The notes under the pieces: model-generated
The model's database searches: none
What the model saw: the letters and a program-made list of their open reading frames with translations, nothing else
What the model was told of the DNA's origin: nothing
Virus record (IMG/VR): IMGVR_UViG_3300025636_000041
Location: 1 to 22,746 of that record
DNA length: 22,746 nucleotides
Reading direction: 5' to 3' (one strand)
From: a virus
In this document: piece after piece, positions 8,433 to 15,203 of the stretch
Numbering within the stretch: the first letter of the stretch is position 1
Layout: each line of letters starts with the position of its first letter
Made by a program: the position numbers and the translations under genes

Positions 8433-9022
8433 ACTCCTTTAATTCCTTTTAAATAATTTGCTCCATTAACTACTCTGCCAATTCCTTTACTCCAGGGTTT
8501 CCCATTTGCTCTTTTTGATTGAACGGTTTTTAATTCAAAGTGAGTTTGAGCAGAAAGCCAGTCTACTTCAGAATCAAAAAGTAGTACCACATAATTGTGT
8601 GCTTCATCCAGATACTCACTAAATTCAATTTCTGCTTCTTCTTGATCGGTAAATTCCTCTATGCTTGGTACTTCAAGTCCCCAATCTTCCAACTTCTCCA
8701 AATCCCAATTTTCGTTAAGATCCTCCCAGTTCCAATCGCCAAACCCTACGTTATCCTTAATTATAAATTCAGCTTTCTGATCTTCAGTCCATCCTTTTGC
8801 AATATCAATCCAAACCTCTTTTAGCCCAGCTTTTTTACAAGCTTTTAATCTCATATTACCACCAAGCACAACCATATCTTCATCCACAACTATTGGTCGT
8901 TTTTCAAGCATATCCGGGAAAGCTTTTATGCTTTCAACTAATTTCTTAAATTTTACATCCTTTATTGTTCTTGGGTTTTTAGGGTTAGTCTTAACCTCTG
9001 ATATTTTTACTTTTTGTTTCAT
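8429..9022 (-). CDS. ParB/Srx-domain protein (ParB-like nuclease/NTP-binding fold)
   Basis: A 197-residue protein whose N-terminal ~95 residues form a ParB domain: KISEVKTNPKNPRTI, 'KFKKLVESIKAFPDMLEKRP', then VVLGGNMRLKACKKAGLKEV (residues 51-70; GGNMRLKA corresponds to the GERR.RA box of ParB), and 'DQKAEFIIKDNVGFGDWNWE'. There is no helix-turn-helix DNA-binding domain as in plasmid ParB. The C-terminus (residues 140-197) is a separate small domain containing YVVLLFDSEVDWLSAQ. In phages such proteins often sit beside a DNA methyltransferase and the terminase; here the partner gene is a glycosyltransferase, coupled through ATGA. Biochemical activity (nuclease, CTPase or other) cannot be read from the sequence. 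Confidence 0.8.
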   Translation of the reverse strand: MKQKVKISEVKTNPKNPRTIKDVKFKKLVESIKAFPDMLEKRPIVVDEDMVVLGGNMRLKACKKAGLKEVWIDIAKGWTEDQKAEFIIKDNVGFGDWNWEDLNENWDLEKLEDWGLEVPSIEEFTDQEEAEIEFSEYLDEAHNYVVLLFDSEVDWLSAQTHFELKTVQSKRANGKPWSKGIGRVVNGANYLKGIKGV

Positions 9023-9312
9023 AATTTACTTTTTATCCATTCTTTATCATTCTTGTATCTGTTTGGTACTTGCTTTCCATACTTCTCAAAGTACTGCTCT
9101 TGTATGGTAGTTTCTTTTGGTTCTTGAATCTTTAGATAGTTCAATAGTATCTTGTAAGTATACGAATCACAAGAGGAACAATTAATGTTTGCAGTTCTTC
9201 CAGTAATCTCATAGTAACATCCATACAAGAATGTTCTTTGTGCTGATGTTAAGGCAATGTTCAACCCTTTCTGTTTTTGTTCGAGTTTCTCTTTGAAATC
9301 TATTAGCTCCAT
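9019..9312 (-). CDS. hypothetical protein with CxxC pair
   Basis: A 97-residue protein that I do not recognise. The N-terminus is helical (DFKEKLEQKQKGLNIALTSA). A central segment, FLYGCYYEITGRTANINCSSC (split here only for description), holds three cysteines, the last two as CSSC, which could bind a metal or simply pack. The C-terminal part is charged (KYGKQVPNRYKNDKEWIKSK). It overlaps the preceding membrane-protein gene by 10 bases and the ParB gene by ATGA, so it belongs to the sigma-to-terminase operon. No enzymatic motif is evident. Confidence 0.7.
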   Translation of the reverse strand: MELIDFKEKLEQKQKGLNIALTSAQRTFLYGCYYEITGRTANINCSSCDSYTYKILLNYLKIQEPKETTIQEQYFEKYGKQVPNRYKNDKEWIKSKL

Positions 9313-9548
9313 AGTTTGTCTATTATTTTAGCAGTTACAAATCCTATTGGGATAAGCAACCAGTTAAGCGAAAGGATTGCTACAATTATAAAAGTCCACA
9401 TGATCAAGCAAAAATAGCAATCAAACGGTTTTACTTCTTCTGTTGATGGATATCCTAAATAAATTTTAATGTAAAAAAATAGGTTCAAATTGTCTTTTAA
9501 GAACAAGATAGTAGCAAGGCTAATTATTGATAAGATAAATGTATTCAT
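9303..9548 (-). CDS. small membrane protein, two to three transmembrane segments
   Basis: An 81-residue, strongly hydrophobic protein. It has an N-terminal segment FILSIISLATILFL (3-16), a middle loop with IKIYLGYPSTEEVKPFDCYFC, and a second hydrophobic stretch, LIMWTFIIVAILSLNWLLIPIG, ending in a basic KIIDKLWS. The CYFC pair sits at the membrane boundary. The start overlaps the sigma-like gene by 29 bases, so co-translation is likely. Possible roles include superinfection exclusion, membrane remodelling or a holin-like function, but nothing in the sequence decides. A dedicated lysis cassette lies elsewhere, which makes a holin role less likely. Confidence 0.7.
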   Translation of the reverse strand: MNTFILSIISLATILFLKDNLNLFFYIKIYLGYPSTEEVKPFDCYFCLIMWTFIIVAILSLNWLLIPIGFVTAKIIDKLWS

Positions 9549-9972
9549 TTTTTATGAGTTTTTTTGCTTGAGCAAGATAAACATCTAAGTCTGCTCGTCT
9601 TAGTTTTAATTTTTTGCAAAGTGATAATTTACTATTTTCAAAAGATAGATAAATCAAATCCTGATAAAACTTGTATTCTTCATCATTTGTTTTTTTCTCC
9701 AGGAATAACTTCAATGCTTCTTTGTAATAGTTTGGTTCATCTCTTTCATCTGGAGTAGTTTCATCCAATTCAACAAATCGGTTATCTTTTAACCAATCAA
9801 GATATACGCTTCTCAATGTTGTATAAAAGTAAGACTTGTAATTTTCCACATTTTGAGGATTTTGGACAATTATTTTTTCAAGTGCTAAAGAGAAAATTTC
9901 TTCGTGTTCTTCTCCAGCTATACTTTTTGCATAGTTTCTGCAGACTTTACAATTATAAATTTTCTCAATCAT
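9520..9972 (-). CDS. sigma-70-like (ECF-type) transcription factor
   Basis: A 150-residue protein resembling a minimal sigma factor. Residues about 21-65, EEHEEIFSLALEKI followed by YKSYFYTTLRSVYLDWLKDN, match sigma region 2 ('DlvQevflk...f..wly.i.rn...D..r'). Residues about 105-146 (LIYLSFENSKLSLCKKLKLR, then LDVYLAQAKKLIKNEY) resemble the region 4 helix-turn-helix. The linker DETTPDERDEPNYY is acidic, as in ECF factors. There is a CKVC pair near the N-terminus. It has a good -7 promoter box just upstream and heads the operon carrying ParB, glycosyltransferase and terminase. I infer that it redirects host RNA polymerase to a later phage gene class. Divergence makes the family call moderate. 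Confidence 0.6.
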   Translation of the reverse strand: MIEKIYNCKVCRNYAKSIAGEEHEEIFSLALEKIIVQNPQNVENYKSYFYTTLRSVYLDWLKDNRFVELDETTPDERDEPNYYKEALKLFLEKKTNDEEYKFYQDLIYLSFENSKLSLCKKLKLRRADLDVYLAQAKKLIKNEYIYLINN

Positions 9973-9977
9973 TTTAG

Positions 9978-9985
9978 CAAATATA
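9978..9985 (-). promoter_or_regulatory. candidate -7 box TATATTTG before the sigma-like gene
   Basis: TATATTTG, a perfect Bacteroidetes -7 consensus (TAnnTTTG), lies just before the ATG at 9972. The sequence 19 bases upstream is ATAG rather than TTTG, so the -33 element is poor. If used, the transcript would be almost leaderless. It could depend on a different sigma factor. Confidence 0.4.
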
Positions 9986-9991
9986 GTAAAA

Positions 9992-10165
9992 TTATTTTAA
10001 GTGCCTATCCCAGTTCTGTTGCACCCTTTTAACGTGAATCAAATCCATCTGTAATTGAGTTAGTATTTGCTTCTGTTTTATTTCATCACATTCGCACTTA
10101 TTGAACTGAATAGTATGTTCGTAGGTTATTAAAGCTGATATTGCTATTACTAAAATATTTTTCAT
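9992..10165 (-). CDS. small 57-aa membrane-anchored protein
   Basis: A short gene between the VRR-NUC and sigma-like genes. It starts at ATG 10165, overlapping the VRR-NUC stop as ATGA, and ends with TAA at 9992. The N-terminus, MKNILVIAISALITYEH, is a short hydrophobic segment that could be an anchor or uncleaved signal. It is followed by NKCECDEIKQKQILTQLQMD and a charged helix ending in NWDRHLK. The ATGA coupling and coherent membrane-plus-helix layout argue for a real gene. I do not recognise the family. Confidence 0.6.
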   Translation of the reverse strand: MKNILVIAISALITYEHTIQFNKCECDEIKQKQILTQLQMDLIHVKRVQQNWDRHLK

Positions 10166-10407
10166 TTCTTATTATCTTTTAATACTATGGCATCTACTCC
10201 ATATTTTTTTAATTCTTCAATCCTAAATTCTTGCAATGGCTTAACCGTATCCCATACTTCTTTGCACTCGATAAACAAAGGTTTCTCTCCATCCTTTAAA
10301 CAAAGTAAATCCGGGATTCCATTCTTGTTAGTTTTGATCAAGTTTATAACGTAGTAACCATCTGCTTCGAATCTCTTTATAATTTTTGTTTGGTACTTAC
10401 TAGCCAT
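10162..10407 (-). CDS. VRR-NUC type PD-(D/E)XK nuclease
   Basis: An 81-residue single-domain nuclease. Seen: an N-terminal helix with Glu14 (KIIKRFEADGYYVINL), the GIPDLLCL motif (residues 30-37, catalytic Asp33), the ExK pair in FIECKE (Glu47, Lys49), and a downstream Gln in VKPLQEFRIEELKKYG. This order (E, GxPD, ExK, Q) is that of VRR-NUC domains, which in phages usually act as structure-specific or nicking endonucleases during replication and recombination. It follows the SF2 helicase and a tiny membrane-protein gene, and overlaps the next small gene as ATGA. An 81-aa length is normal for a stand-alone VRR-NUC. Confidence 0.85.
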   Translation of the reverse strand: MASKYQTKIIKRFEADGYYVINLIKTNKNGIPDLLCLKDGEKPLFIECKEVWDTVKPLQEFRIEELKKYGVDAIVLKDNKK

Positions 10408-10547
10408 TTAATAGGTTTTAAAAAAAATAATACAATGAACGAAGAGAAAAATATAAATATAAACTTAAATAAAAATTTTTCGCCTGAGTTTTTAATAGCA
10501 AAAAATCCAATTACACAAGAATATAAGTATAGAAATAATAAAATCAT
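10377..10547 (-). CDS. 56-aa membrane protein, two hydrophobic segments
   Basis: This gene fills what otherwise looks like a 136-base gap. It begins at ATG 10547, forming an ATGA junction with the helicase stop at 10544, and ends with TAA at 10377, overlapping the VRR-NUC start by 31 bases. The product has two membrane segments, MILLFLYLYSCVIGFFAI and FKFIFIFFSSFIVLFFL, separated by a charged loop (KNSGEKFL) and followed by a basic tail (KPIKWLVSTKQKL), as in an inner-membrane hairpin. T-rich DNA can give spurious hydrophobic ORFs, but the coupling and charge pattern support it. Function unknown. Confidence 0.55.
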   Translation of the reverse strand: MILLFLYLYSCVIGFFAIKNSGEKFLFKFIFIFFSSFIVLFFLKPIKWLVSTKQKL

Positions 10548-11776
10548 AGTATTTTTTTAAAATACGAGTTAGTAAAATCTAACTTATTACTAACTCTTTT
10601 ATAAATATGTTTTTCAATCCCACCTTTTGAAAATACGAAATAAACATCATTGTCTTTTGTTCTTTCCTTGCTGGTCATTCTGTCTTTCCCTTGTATGTAG
10701 CTTAACGCACTAAATTCAATGTTGTAATAAATTAATGCATCAGCACTTGAAAGATTAACACCTTCACGACTGCTCCTGATTTGACCTAAAAAAACCTTGT
10801 CGTTTGATTCGTTAAATTCCTCTGGTTGGTCTGTAAAGTTAGAAAAAATATTTTTAAGTAAATTAAACTCTTCTTTGAACACATAAAATATGGCAATCTT
10901 CTTTCCTTTAAAATACTCCTTTATGTAAACTGCTTTAGAATCGTCAATCGTTTTTGTGTTTCCAGATTCAAATTTAATAGTTCCAGAGCATAACTGATGA
11001 ATCTTGTTTTGTAATTTTACAGAAGTATCTGCAAGTATTACTTCTTCCTTTCCTTGAACAATAAAATCATTCTTTAATTTTTTAACAATTTCATAGGTCT
11101 TTTGTTTCATTTCAACTTCAAGAATGTGTTCATTCACTTGTTGATTGAATCCTGCCTCACTTTGTGTGTAGGAAATAAAGTAATCTTTTAGCACTTCCAT
11201 TATCTTTTCTTTCCTTGCGTTGGAGTAATCATTTACCTTTGCATATCCTAAATTCCTTTGCTGAACATCTACAAAATACTTTGCCCATTTATAGAAATTT
11301 GCGTATTTCTTAAATGGCGAATAAATATCCGACAATCTAAACTGATGAAATAGTTGTGAGTAAGATTCAGGAGAAGGTGTTCCAGATAAAAATATCAATC
11401 TCGCATAAGGATTGTTTTTCATTATTGCCTTTAAGTCTTTATACCTTTTCGATGGTTTTGGATATGTTCCGATTGAATGTGCTTCGTCAATTATAAGTAT
11501 TTGATATTCTCCACTCACTTTGTGAAGTGATTCGTAATTTATAACGGTTAATTTATAACCTGGATTAAGCAATTCGTAATCGCTCTCAATAGATTTCATT
11601 GCCTTCTTTTTGGTAACAAATAGAACATTGGTACAACTAAATTTATCAGCCAATGACAATGCAGTCAAAGTTTTACCCGTTCTAACTTCCATTGATAAAT
11701 AAACCATATTAAATTGCATTAATTTAGAATATCCCTCATTAACTAATTTTAACTGGTAATCTCTTAATGTGATCAT
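10544..11776 (-). CDS. superfamily 2 (SNF2-like) DNA helicase
   Basis: A 410-residue, two-domain helicase. Motifs in order: Q-like start ITLRDYQ; motif I MEVRTGKTLTAL (29-40); Ia VLFVTKKKAM; motif II IIDEAH (95-100); motif III FLSGTPSPESY (129-139); then in the second RecA domain IAIFYVFKEEF, motif V SREGVNLSSADALIYY and motif VI YIQGKDRMTSKERTK. This is the SNF2/RapA-like arrangement common in phage replication modules, where such proteins remodel forks or displace protein from DNA. The start overlaps the preceding gene as ATGA. No extra nuclease or DNA-binding domain is present. Confidence 0.9.
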   Translation of the reverse strand: MITLRDYQLKLVNEGYSKLMQFNMVYLSMEVRTGKTLTALSLADKFSCTNVLFVTKKKAMKSIESDYELLNPGYKLTVINYESLHKVSGEYQILIIDEAHSIGTYPKPSKRYKDLKAIMKNNPYARLIFLSGTPSPESYSQLFHQFRLSDIYSPFKKYANFYKWAKYFVDVQQRNLGYAKVNDYSNARKEKIMEVLKDYFISYTQSEAGFNQQVNEHILEVEMKQKTYEIVKKLKNDFIVQGKEEVILADTSVKLQNKIHQLCSGTIKFESGNTKTIDDSKAVYIKEYFKGKKIAIFYVFKEEFNLLKNIFSNFTDQPEEFNESNDKVFLGQIRSSREGVNLSSADALIYYNIEFSALSYIQGKDRMTSKERTKDNDVYFVFSKGGIEKHIYKRVSNKLDFTNSYFKKIL

Positions 11777-12006
11777 TTAATGTATGGTTTTAATTGTCTT
11801 AGCTTTTCCCTTGTCATTTCTGTGTATTCCGTTTTCTTTCCGTTGTCTTTGGAATGATCAAAATCAATGTTTTTAACCGTATCAAGGCAATCCCAAATTG
11901 AATTGCCCTTTGTCGTTCCTGTCAATTTTAATCTGTTATCTGATGCCTTGATATAAAATTCGTCATGATCATTGATTGATCCATCTTCGTTTATTAATTC
12001 TTTCAT
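11773..12006 (-). CDS. hypothetical protein in replication operon
   Basis: A 77-residue charged protein, unrecognised. The best start is ATG 12006, one base after the primase stop (TAA, T, ATG). A longer reading from 12039 would add KKKKKKHLFN, encoded by the primase 3' end, and is unlikely. The sequence (MKELINEDGSINDHDEFYIK, then LKLTGTTKGNSIWDCLDTVK) has no hydrophobic segment or metal-binding pattern. The stop overlaps the helicase ATG as ATGA. Lying between primase-helicase and SF2 helicase, it may be an accessory replication factor, but that is only context. Confidence 0.7.
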   Translation of the reverse strand: MKELINEDGSINDHDEFYIKASDNRLKLTGTTKGNSIWDCLDTVKNIDFDHSKDNGKKTEYTEMTREKLRQLKPYIK

Positions 12007-12007
12007 A

Positions 12008-14344
12008 TTAAAAAGGTGTTTCTTCTTTTTCTTCTTCATCCCCTAAAATAAACCATCTTTGTCCGTTACTTATTCCATCATTGTAACTTATTCCCTTGTA
12101 GTTTGCATATTTTTTTATCCAGATATTAAACTTTTTTCTAGTAAGCCATTTATTGAAGTCTTTATATTCATTTGTAAAATTGTCAAAATATAACTGCTTG
12201 TCATTTCTTATTCCGAATGGCATGTTATCCCTTTCCTCAATCCATTCGTAAAACTCCATCGATGTTTCTGCTATAAACTTTCTCAATACTAAATTCTTGG
12301 CATTCTGCTTTATCAATCCATTGTTTAAATAAACTTGTATGCAGTAAACCATATAATTGTCGTAAGGTATAAACTCTTGTTCTTCCCAAGAATCGAACAA
12401 CTCTCTGCCAAATTCATCGTATGGAGTTTTCTCCTTTCCATAATATTGTGCTATCTCTAATTCAAACCTCCTTCTGTCGTGTGAGTTTCCCTCTCCTCTT
12501 ATTGCATAATTTGTAGATATAAGCATTTTTGGACTTTCTTCAACTGATAGCTTTATTGCATCCTTGTTCTTTCTTTCTAGTGTGATTCCCTCTGTAACTA
12601 AACTGAATCTTTTCTCAAAATCAAAATTCTTCTTTACATCATCGAATACTAATACTTGTGTGTCTACTGATAATGTTTGATATGGGAAACTCTTTGTATC
12701 ATCAAAGCTTTTACCATCTAATATAGCAGTATTCCTAATTTGCTTTATACCCTGAACAAATAAACCTTTTCCAGTACCTCCCTCTGGATTGTCGCTTATG
12801 ACTTCATCGTTTAGTATTATACACTTATTGTTCATCTTACTTTTGTATGTAGTAAGCAAATAACCTATTGTAGATTCGATTGGTAATGGTTCTTTGTTCG
12901 ATATGTTATTGATAAAATTCTTGTAATCATTTTCATTGTCATCTGAAAATATAAAATCTCTATTGATTATTTGATCCTCCCAGATATAACCATCAATGTC
13001 TATATAATCAACTAAGTTTACTTCATTTTTTCCAACCTCCAAAACTCCGTTTCGATAAGCAATGTAAGACTTGTCGTGCTTATCTTTTAACAACATTAGT
13101 TCTATTGTATCCAGGATTAAAAGAAAAGATTGAGTAAATAAGTTCTGATAATTTGCACAATACTTGTATACTTCTGTCTTACCATTGTCGAGTAGGTATT
13201 GAAGCACAAAATCTTTTATCTTTGCTTCCGAAGTCTCCTTCACTTTATTGCTAATAACCCTAACTAATGTAGGTGCATCAGCACCAGTTGGAAAATATTT
13301 TTTAAACCCATTGTTTTCTAAAAACCACTTGTACTTTAGCACATCGACCGAAACTTTTATTTCTCCATTTTTATCTTCTTTTAATGCCCAAAAATCTTCG
13401 TTTTCTTGCACTTCTTTTATTTCATCATAAACGTCTTCGTTTATCGAATGTTTTTTAATTACTTTTTCCTTACCTTTTGGTAAATCTGTTTTTATTTTCT
13501 CTATTTTTTCATAATCTTCAAAATATTTGATATTAAAAGATCTTATTTTGTAAGCAGAACTTACTGCATTTTTTAACTCTCTTTGTGAAAAATCTCCATA
13601 AACTACATTATTTTGTATATAATTTTCTGTAAAATACTCCGAAATCCCGTACTCACAAAAGGCTCCAGCCAAATCGAAAATGTAGTTGTTTCTTTCTCCC
13701 TCGACAAAATCTTTCTTCCAGTTAAACTTCATTATTATGTCTGCAATCTTATGTTCATCCGACAAAGGTAATATTGGTACTTTTTCAATAACATTGAATC
13801 CTTCATCTATTATGTTAGGTTTGTATTCTTCTGCTTCCCAGTTGATGTATATATTTTCGTCATACGATTCAAAACAAACTCTGTCTACATTTGAGTTTGA
13901 AATATCGAAATACTCGTAATTGTAATCTTTTTGGAATTGCTTGAAATACTTTGAGTGTTGTAGCTTATCACACTTCGGTATTTTTACCACTCCTTTTAAT
14001 CCGTTACCACTTGGAGAAACGAATATTGAAATAAAGTGATTGTTCTGTTTTAAGTCTTCAAGAAATTCTTGCATAACCTCTTGGCTTGGAAACTTATCAA
14101 AGTCGGTTATCATTAAACCAGAATGGTTTATTAAGCTATTGGAATTTCTTTGACTAAATTCTCCAGCAAATAAAATGCAAGGTAGTGAGTTTTTCAACTC
14201 TGACTTGCCTTTCCTTATGCTATCTATTTTAGATTTGCTCTTTCCACTTTTAATTCTGTCAAGTGCTTTCTCTAAAGTTATTTGGAATGGGACGTCTTTG
14301 GATTTGTATAAATCCTTAAAAATACTGATTTTGGTTTCTTTCAT
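12008..14344 (-). CDS. primase-helicase: BT4734/VirE-N AEP-like domain plus SF3/D5-type helicase
   Basis: A 778-residue replication protein with three parts. Residues ~10-175 form a BT4734-like (VirE-N) primase domain: GLMITDFDKF (76-85, with the DxD pair D81/D83), SPSGNGLKGVVKI (110-122) and DRVCFESYDENIYIN (154-168). Residues ~195-270 are a helical primase-C-like linker (NNYIFDLAGAFCEYGISEYF). Residues ~400-640 form the helicase: Walker A PEGGTGKGLF (520-529), Walker B VLVFDDV (564-570), sensor 1 KMLISTNY (606-613) and an arginine finger region HDRRRFE (622-628). It should unwind DNA and prime synthesis. Its own promoter lies just upstream, after a terminator. The domain order is normal for Bacteroidetes phages and mobile elements. 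Confidence 0.88.
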   Translation of the reverse strand: MKETKISIFKDLYKSKDVPFQITLEKALDRIKSGKSKSKIDSIRKGKSELKNSLPCILFAGEFSQRNSNSLINHSGLMITDFDKFPSQEVMQEFLEDLKQNNHFISIFVSPSGNGLKGVVKIPKCDKLQHSKYFKQFQKDYNYEYFDISNSNVDRVCFESYDENIYINWEAEEYKPNIIDEGFNVIEKVPILPLSDEHKIADIIMKFNWKKDFVEGERNNYIFDLAGAFCEYGISEYFTENYIQNNVVYGDFSQRELKNAVSSAYKIRSFNIKYFEDYEKIEKIKTDLPKGKEKVIKKHSINEDVYDEIKEVQENEDFWALKEDKNGEIKVSVDVLKYKWFLENNGFKKYFPTGADAPTLVRVISNKVKETSEAKIKDFVLQYLLDNGKTEVYKYCANYQNLFTQSFLLILDTIELMLLKDKHDKSYIAYRNGVLEVGKNEVNLVDYIDIDGYIWEDQIINRDFIFSDDNENDYKNFINNISNKEPLPIESTIGYLLTTYKSKMNNKCIILNDEVISDNPEGGTGKGLFVQGIKQIRNTAILDGKSFDDTKSFPYQTLSVDTQVLVFDDVKKNFDFEKRFSLVTEGITLERKNKDAIKLSVEESPKMLISTNYAIRGEGNSHDRRRFELEIAQYYGKEKTPYDEFGRELFDSWEEQEFIPYDNYMVYCIQVYLNNGLIKQNAKNLVLRKFIAETSMEFYEWIEERDNMPFGIRNDKQLYFDNFTNEYKDFNKWLTRKKFNIWIKKYANYKGISYNDGISNGQRWFILGDEEEKEETPF

Positions 14345-14370
14345 AAATTGGTTTTATTTTTATTGGTTTT

Positions 14371-14401
14371 TAAAATTACACGTTTCGTTGAGAATTTCAA
14401 A
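14371..14401 (-). promoter_or_regulatory. candidate promoter for primase-helicase operon
   Basis: On the minus strand TTTG (14401-14398) is followed after exactly 19 bases by TAATTTTA (14378-14371), matching the Bacteroidetes -33/-7 pattern TTTG-N19-TAnnTTTG except at the final base. The ATG lies 27 bases downstream. The -33 element falls in the T-run of the preceding terminator, so stop and restart signals are fused. Confidence 0.55.
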
Positions 14402-14448
14402 AAAACAACCCCCCCTATTTAAAACCAATAAAATATTTTTGGGGGGGT
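14399..14448 (-). terminator. intrinsic terminator with pure C7/G7 stem
   Basis: The minus-strand transcript would read ACCCCCCC, a 25-base AU-rich loop, GGGGGGGU, then UG and a run of seven U. Plus-strand C tract: 14409-14415; G tract: 14441-14447; A run: 14399-14405. It lies just after the putative ssDNA-binding protein gene and before the primase promoter, so it would uncouple the two. A matching element lies at 20177-20225. Confidence 0.75.
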
Positions 14449-14468
14449 ATGTTTTTTACCATTTTATG

Positions 14469-15116
14469 TTAAAATGGCACTTCATCCGTTTCAATATTAT
14501 CCTCTGAAACTCTTCCGAAATATGTGTCCATATAGCCTTGAAGTTTACTTGCTGATTCGTTTGCAAGTTTGTCTTCTGCTTTAGTTATATTTCCACCTAT
14601 TTGAAAATCTGGAGTAGAAAACTTTACTGCTCCTTTCTTTCCATCTTTTGCTTCGTTAATCTCAACCCATTGATTGTCTAACAAATGATTGTTGTCATTG
14701 TAGAAATCAGAGTAAGCCTTAACTCCACTTCCTTTTAATTGAAAGTTCACAAGTTCTCCATCCGGTAACATTCCATAAACGGAACGATGATAAACACCTC
14801 CAGCATTTTTTACTTTTTCTTTAATCTCTTTGTAAAGTCCTTTTCCAATTTCTCCACCTTTGAATGCTTTAACAGAAAGTTCTTCCTTTCCTATTGCATA
14901 AACTTCATTGGAGTAGATTCCAGATTCTGTCGCATCATTCCAACCCTTTACGGTATGGTAGTGTTCCAGGAATAGAAATTTGATTGGTAATTCCACAAGA
15001 ACATTTTTGCCTTGTTCTTTGTCATAATACGAAAAAGCCTTGTCATTACTTTTCCAATTTAAATACTTCGTTACCGGAGAAGTAGATCCGTTCGTTGGTC
15101 TGTTTAATCTTGCCAT
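14469..15116 (-). CDS. putative single-stranded DNA-binding protein
   Basis: A 215-residue protein. The strongest clue is the C-terminus, VSEDNIETDEVPF: an acidic tail ending in a hydrophobic-Pro-Phe tripeptide, like the DDDIPF tail by which bacterial SSBs recruit partner proteins. The N-terminal ~170 residues are beta-rich with many aromatics and basic residues (TKYLNWKSNDKAFSYYDKE, KFLFLEHYHTVKGWN, VYHRSVYGMLPDGELVNFQL), fitting an OB-like ssDNA-binding domain. It sits between a RecE-like exonuclease and the primase-helicase, has its own promoter, and its transcript would start with a pseudoknot. I did not recognise the named family, so the call is inference from tail, composition and context. 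Confidence 0.65.
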   Translation of the reverse strand: MARLNRPTNGSTSPVTKYLNWKSNDKAFSYYDKEQGKNVLVELPIKFLFLEHYHTVKGWNDATESGIYSNEVYAIGKEELSVKAFKGGEIGKGLYKEIKEKVKNAGGVYHRSVYGMLPDGELVNFQLKGSGVKAYSDFYNDNNHLLDNQWVEINEAKDGKKGAVKFSTPDFQIGGNITKAEDKLANESASKLQGYMDTYFGRVSEDNIETDEVPF

Positions 15117-15135
15117 CGTTTTTTGTTTTTATCTC

Positions 15136-15167
15136 GCTTACAAATTATGTAGGTGTAAGCATCCTAC
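15136..15167 (-). promoter_or_regulatory. H-type RNA pseudoknot in the leader of the putative ssb gene
   Basis: On the transcript, 5' to 3': GUAGG (15167-15163), AU, GCUUACA (15160-15154), CCUAC (15153-15149), AUAAUU, UGUAAGC (15142-15136). GUAGG pairs with CCUAC (5 bp) and GCUUACA with UGUAAGC (7 bp); the strands interleave, giving a pseudoknot with a 2-nt first loop, no inter-stem loop and a 6-nt A/U last loop. An A-rich unstructured stretch follows up to the ATG at 15116. An alternative is a plain 7-bp hairpin with CUC/GAG below a bulge. Confidence 0.65.
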
Positions 15168-15172
15168 GAGTA

Positions 15173-15203
15173 TAAATATAAGATTTTGTTTCATTAAAAC
15201 AAA
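15173..15203 (-). promoter_or_regulatory. promoter for the putative ssb gene
   Basis: TTTG (15203-15200), 19 bases, TATATTTA (15180-15173) on the minus strand, one base off the Bacteroidetes consensus. The -33 element lies in the last codons of the exonuclease gene. The expected transcription start, a few bases past 15173, coincides with the first bases of the pseudoknot. Confidence 0.6.

Noticed and set aside
10435-10560. Plus-strand 41-codon ORF in the apparent gap after the SF2 helicase, with an A-rich leader
   Set aside because: The opposite strand carries a 56-aa membrane-protein gene with an ATGA junction, in the same direction as every other gene; the plus-strand reading is best explained as its shadow.
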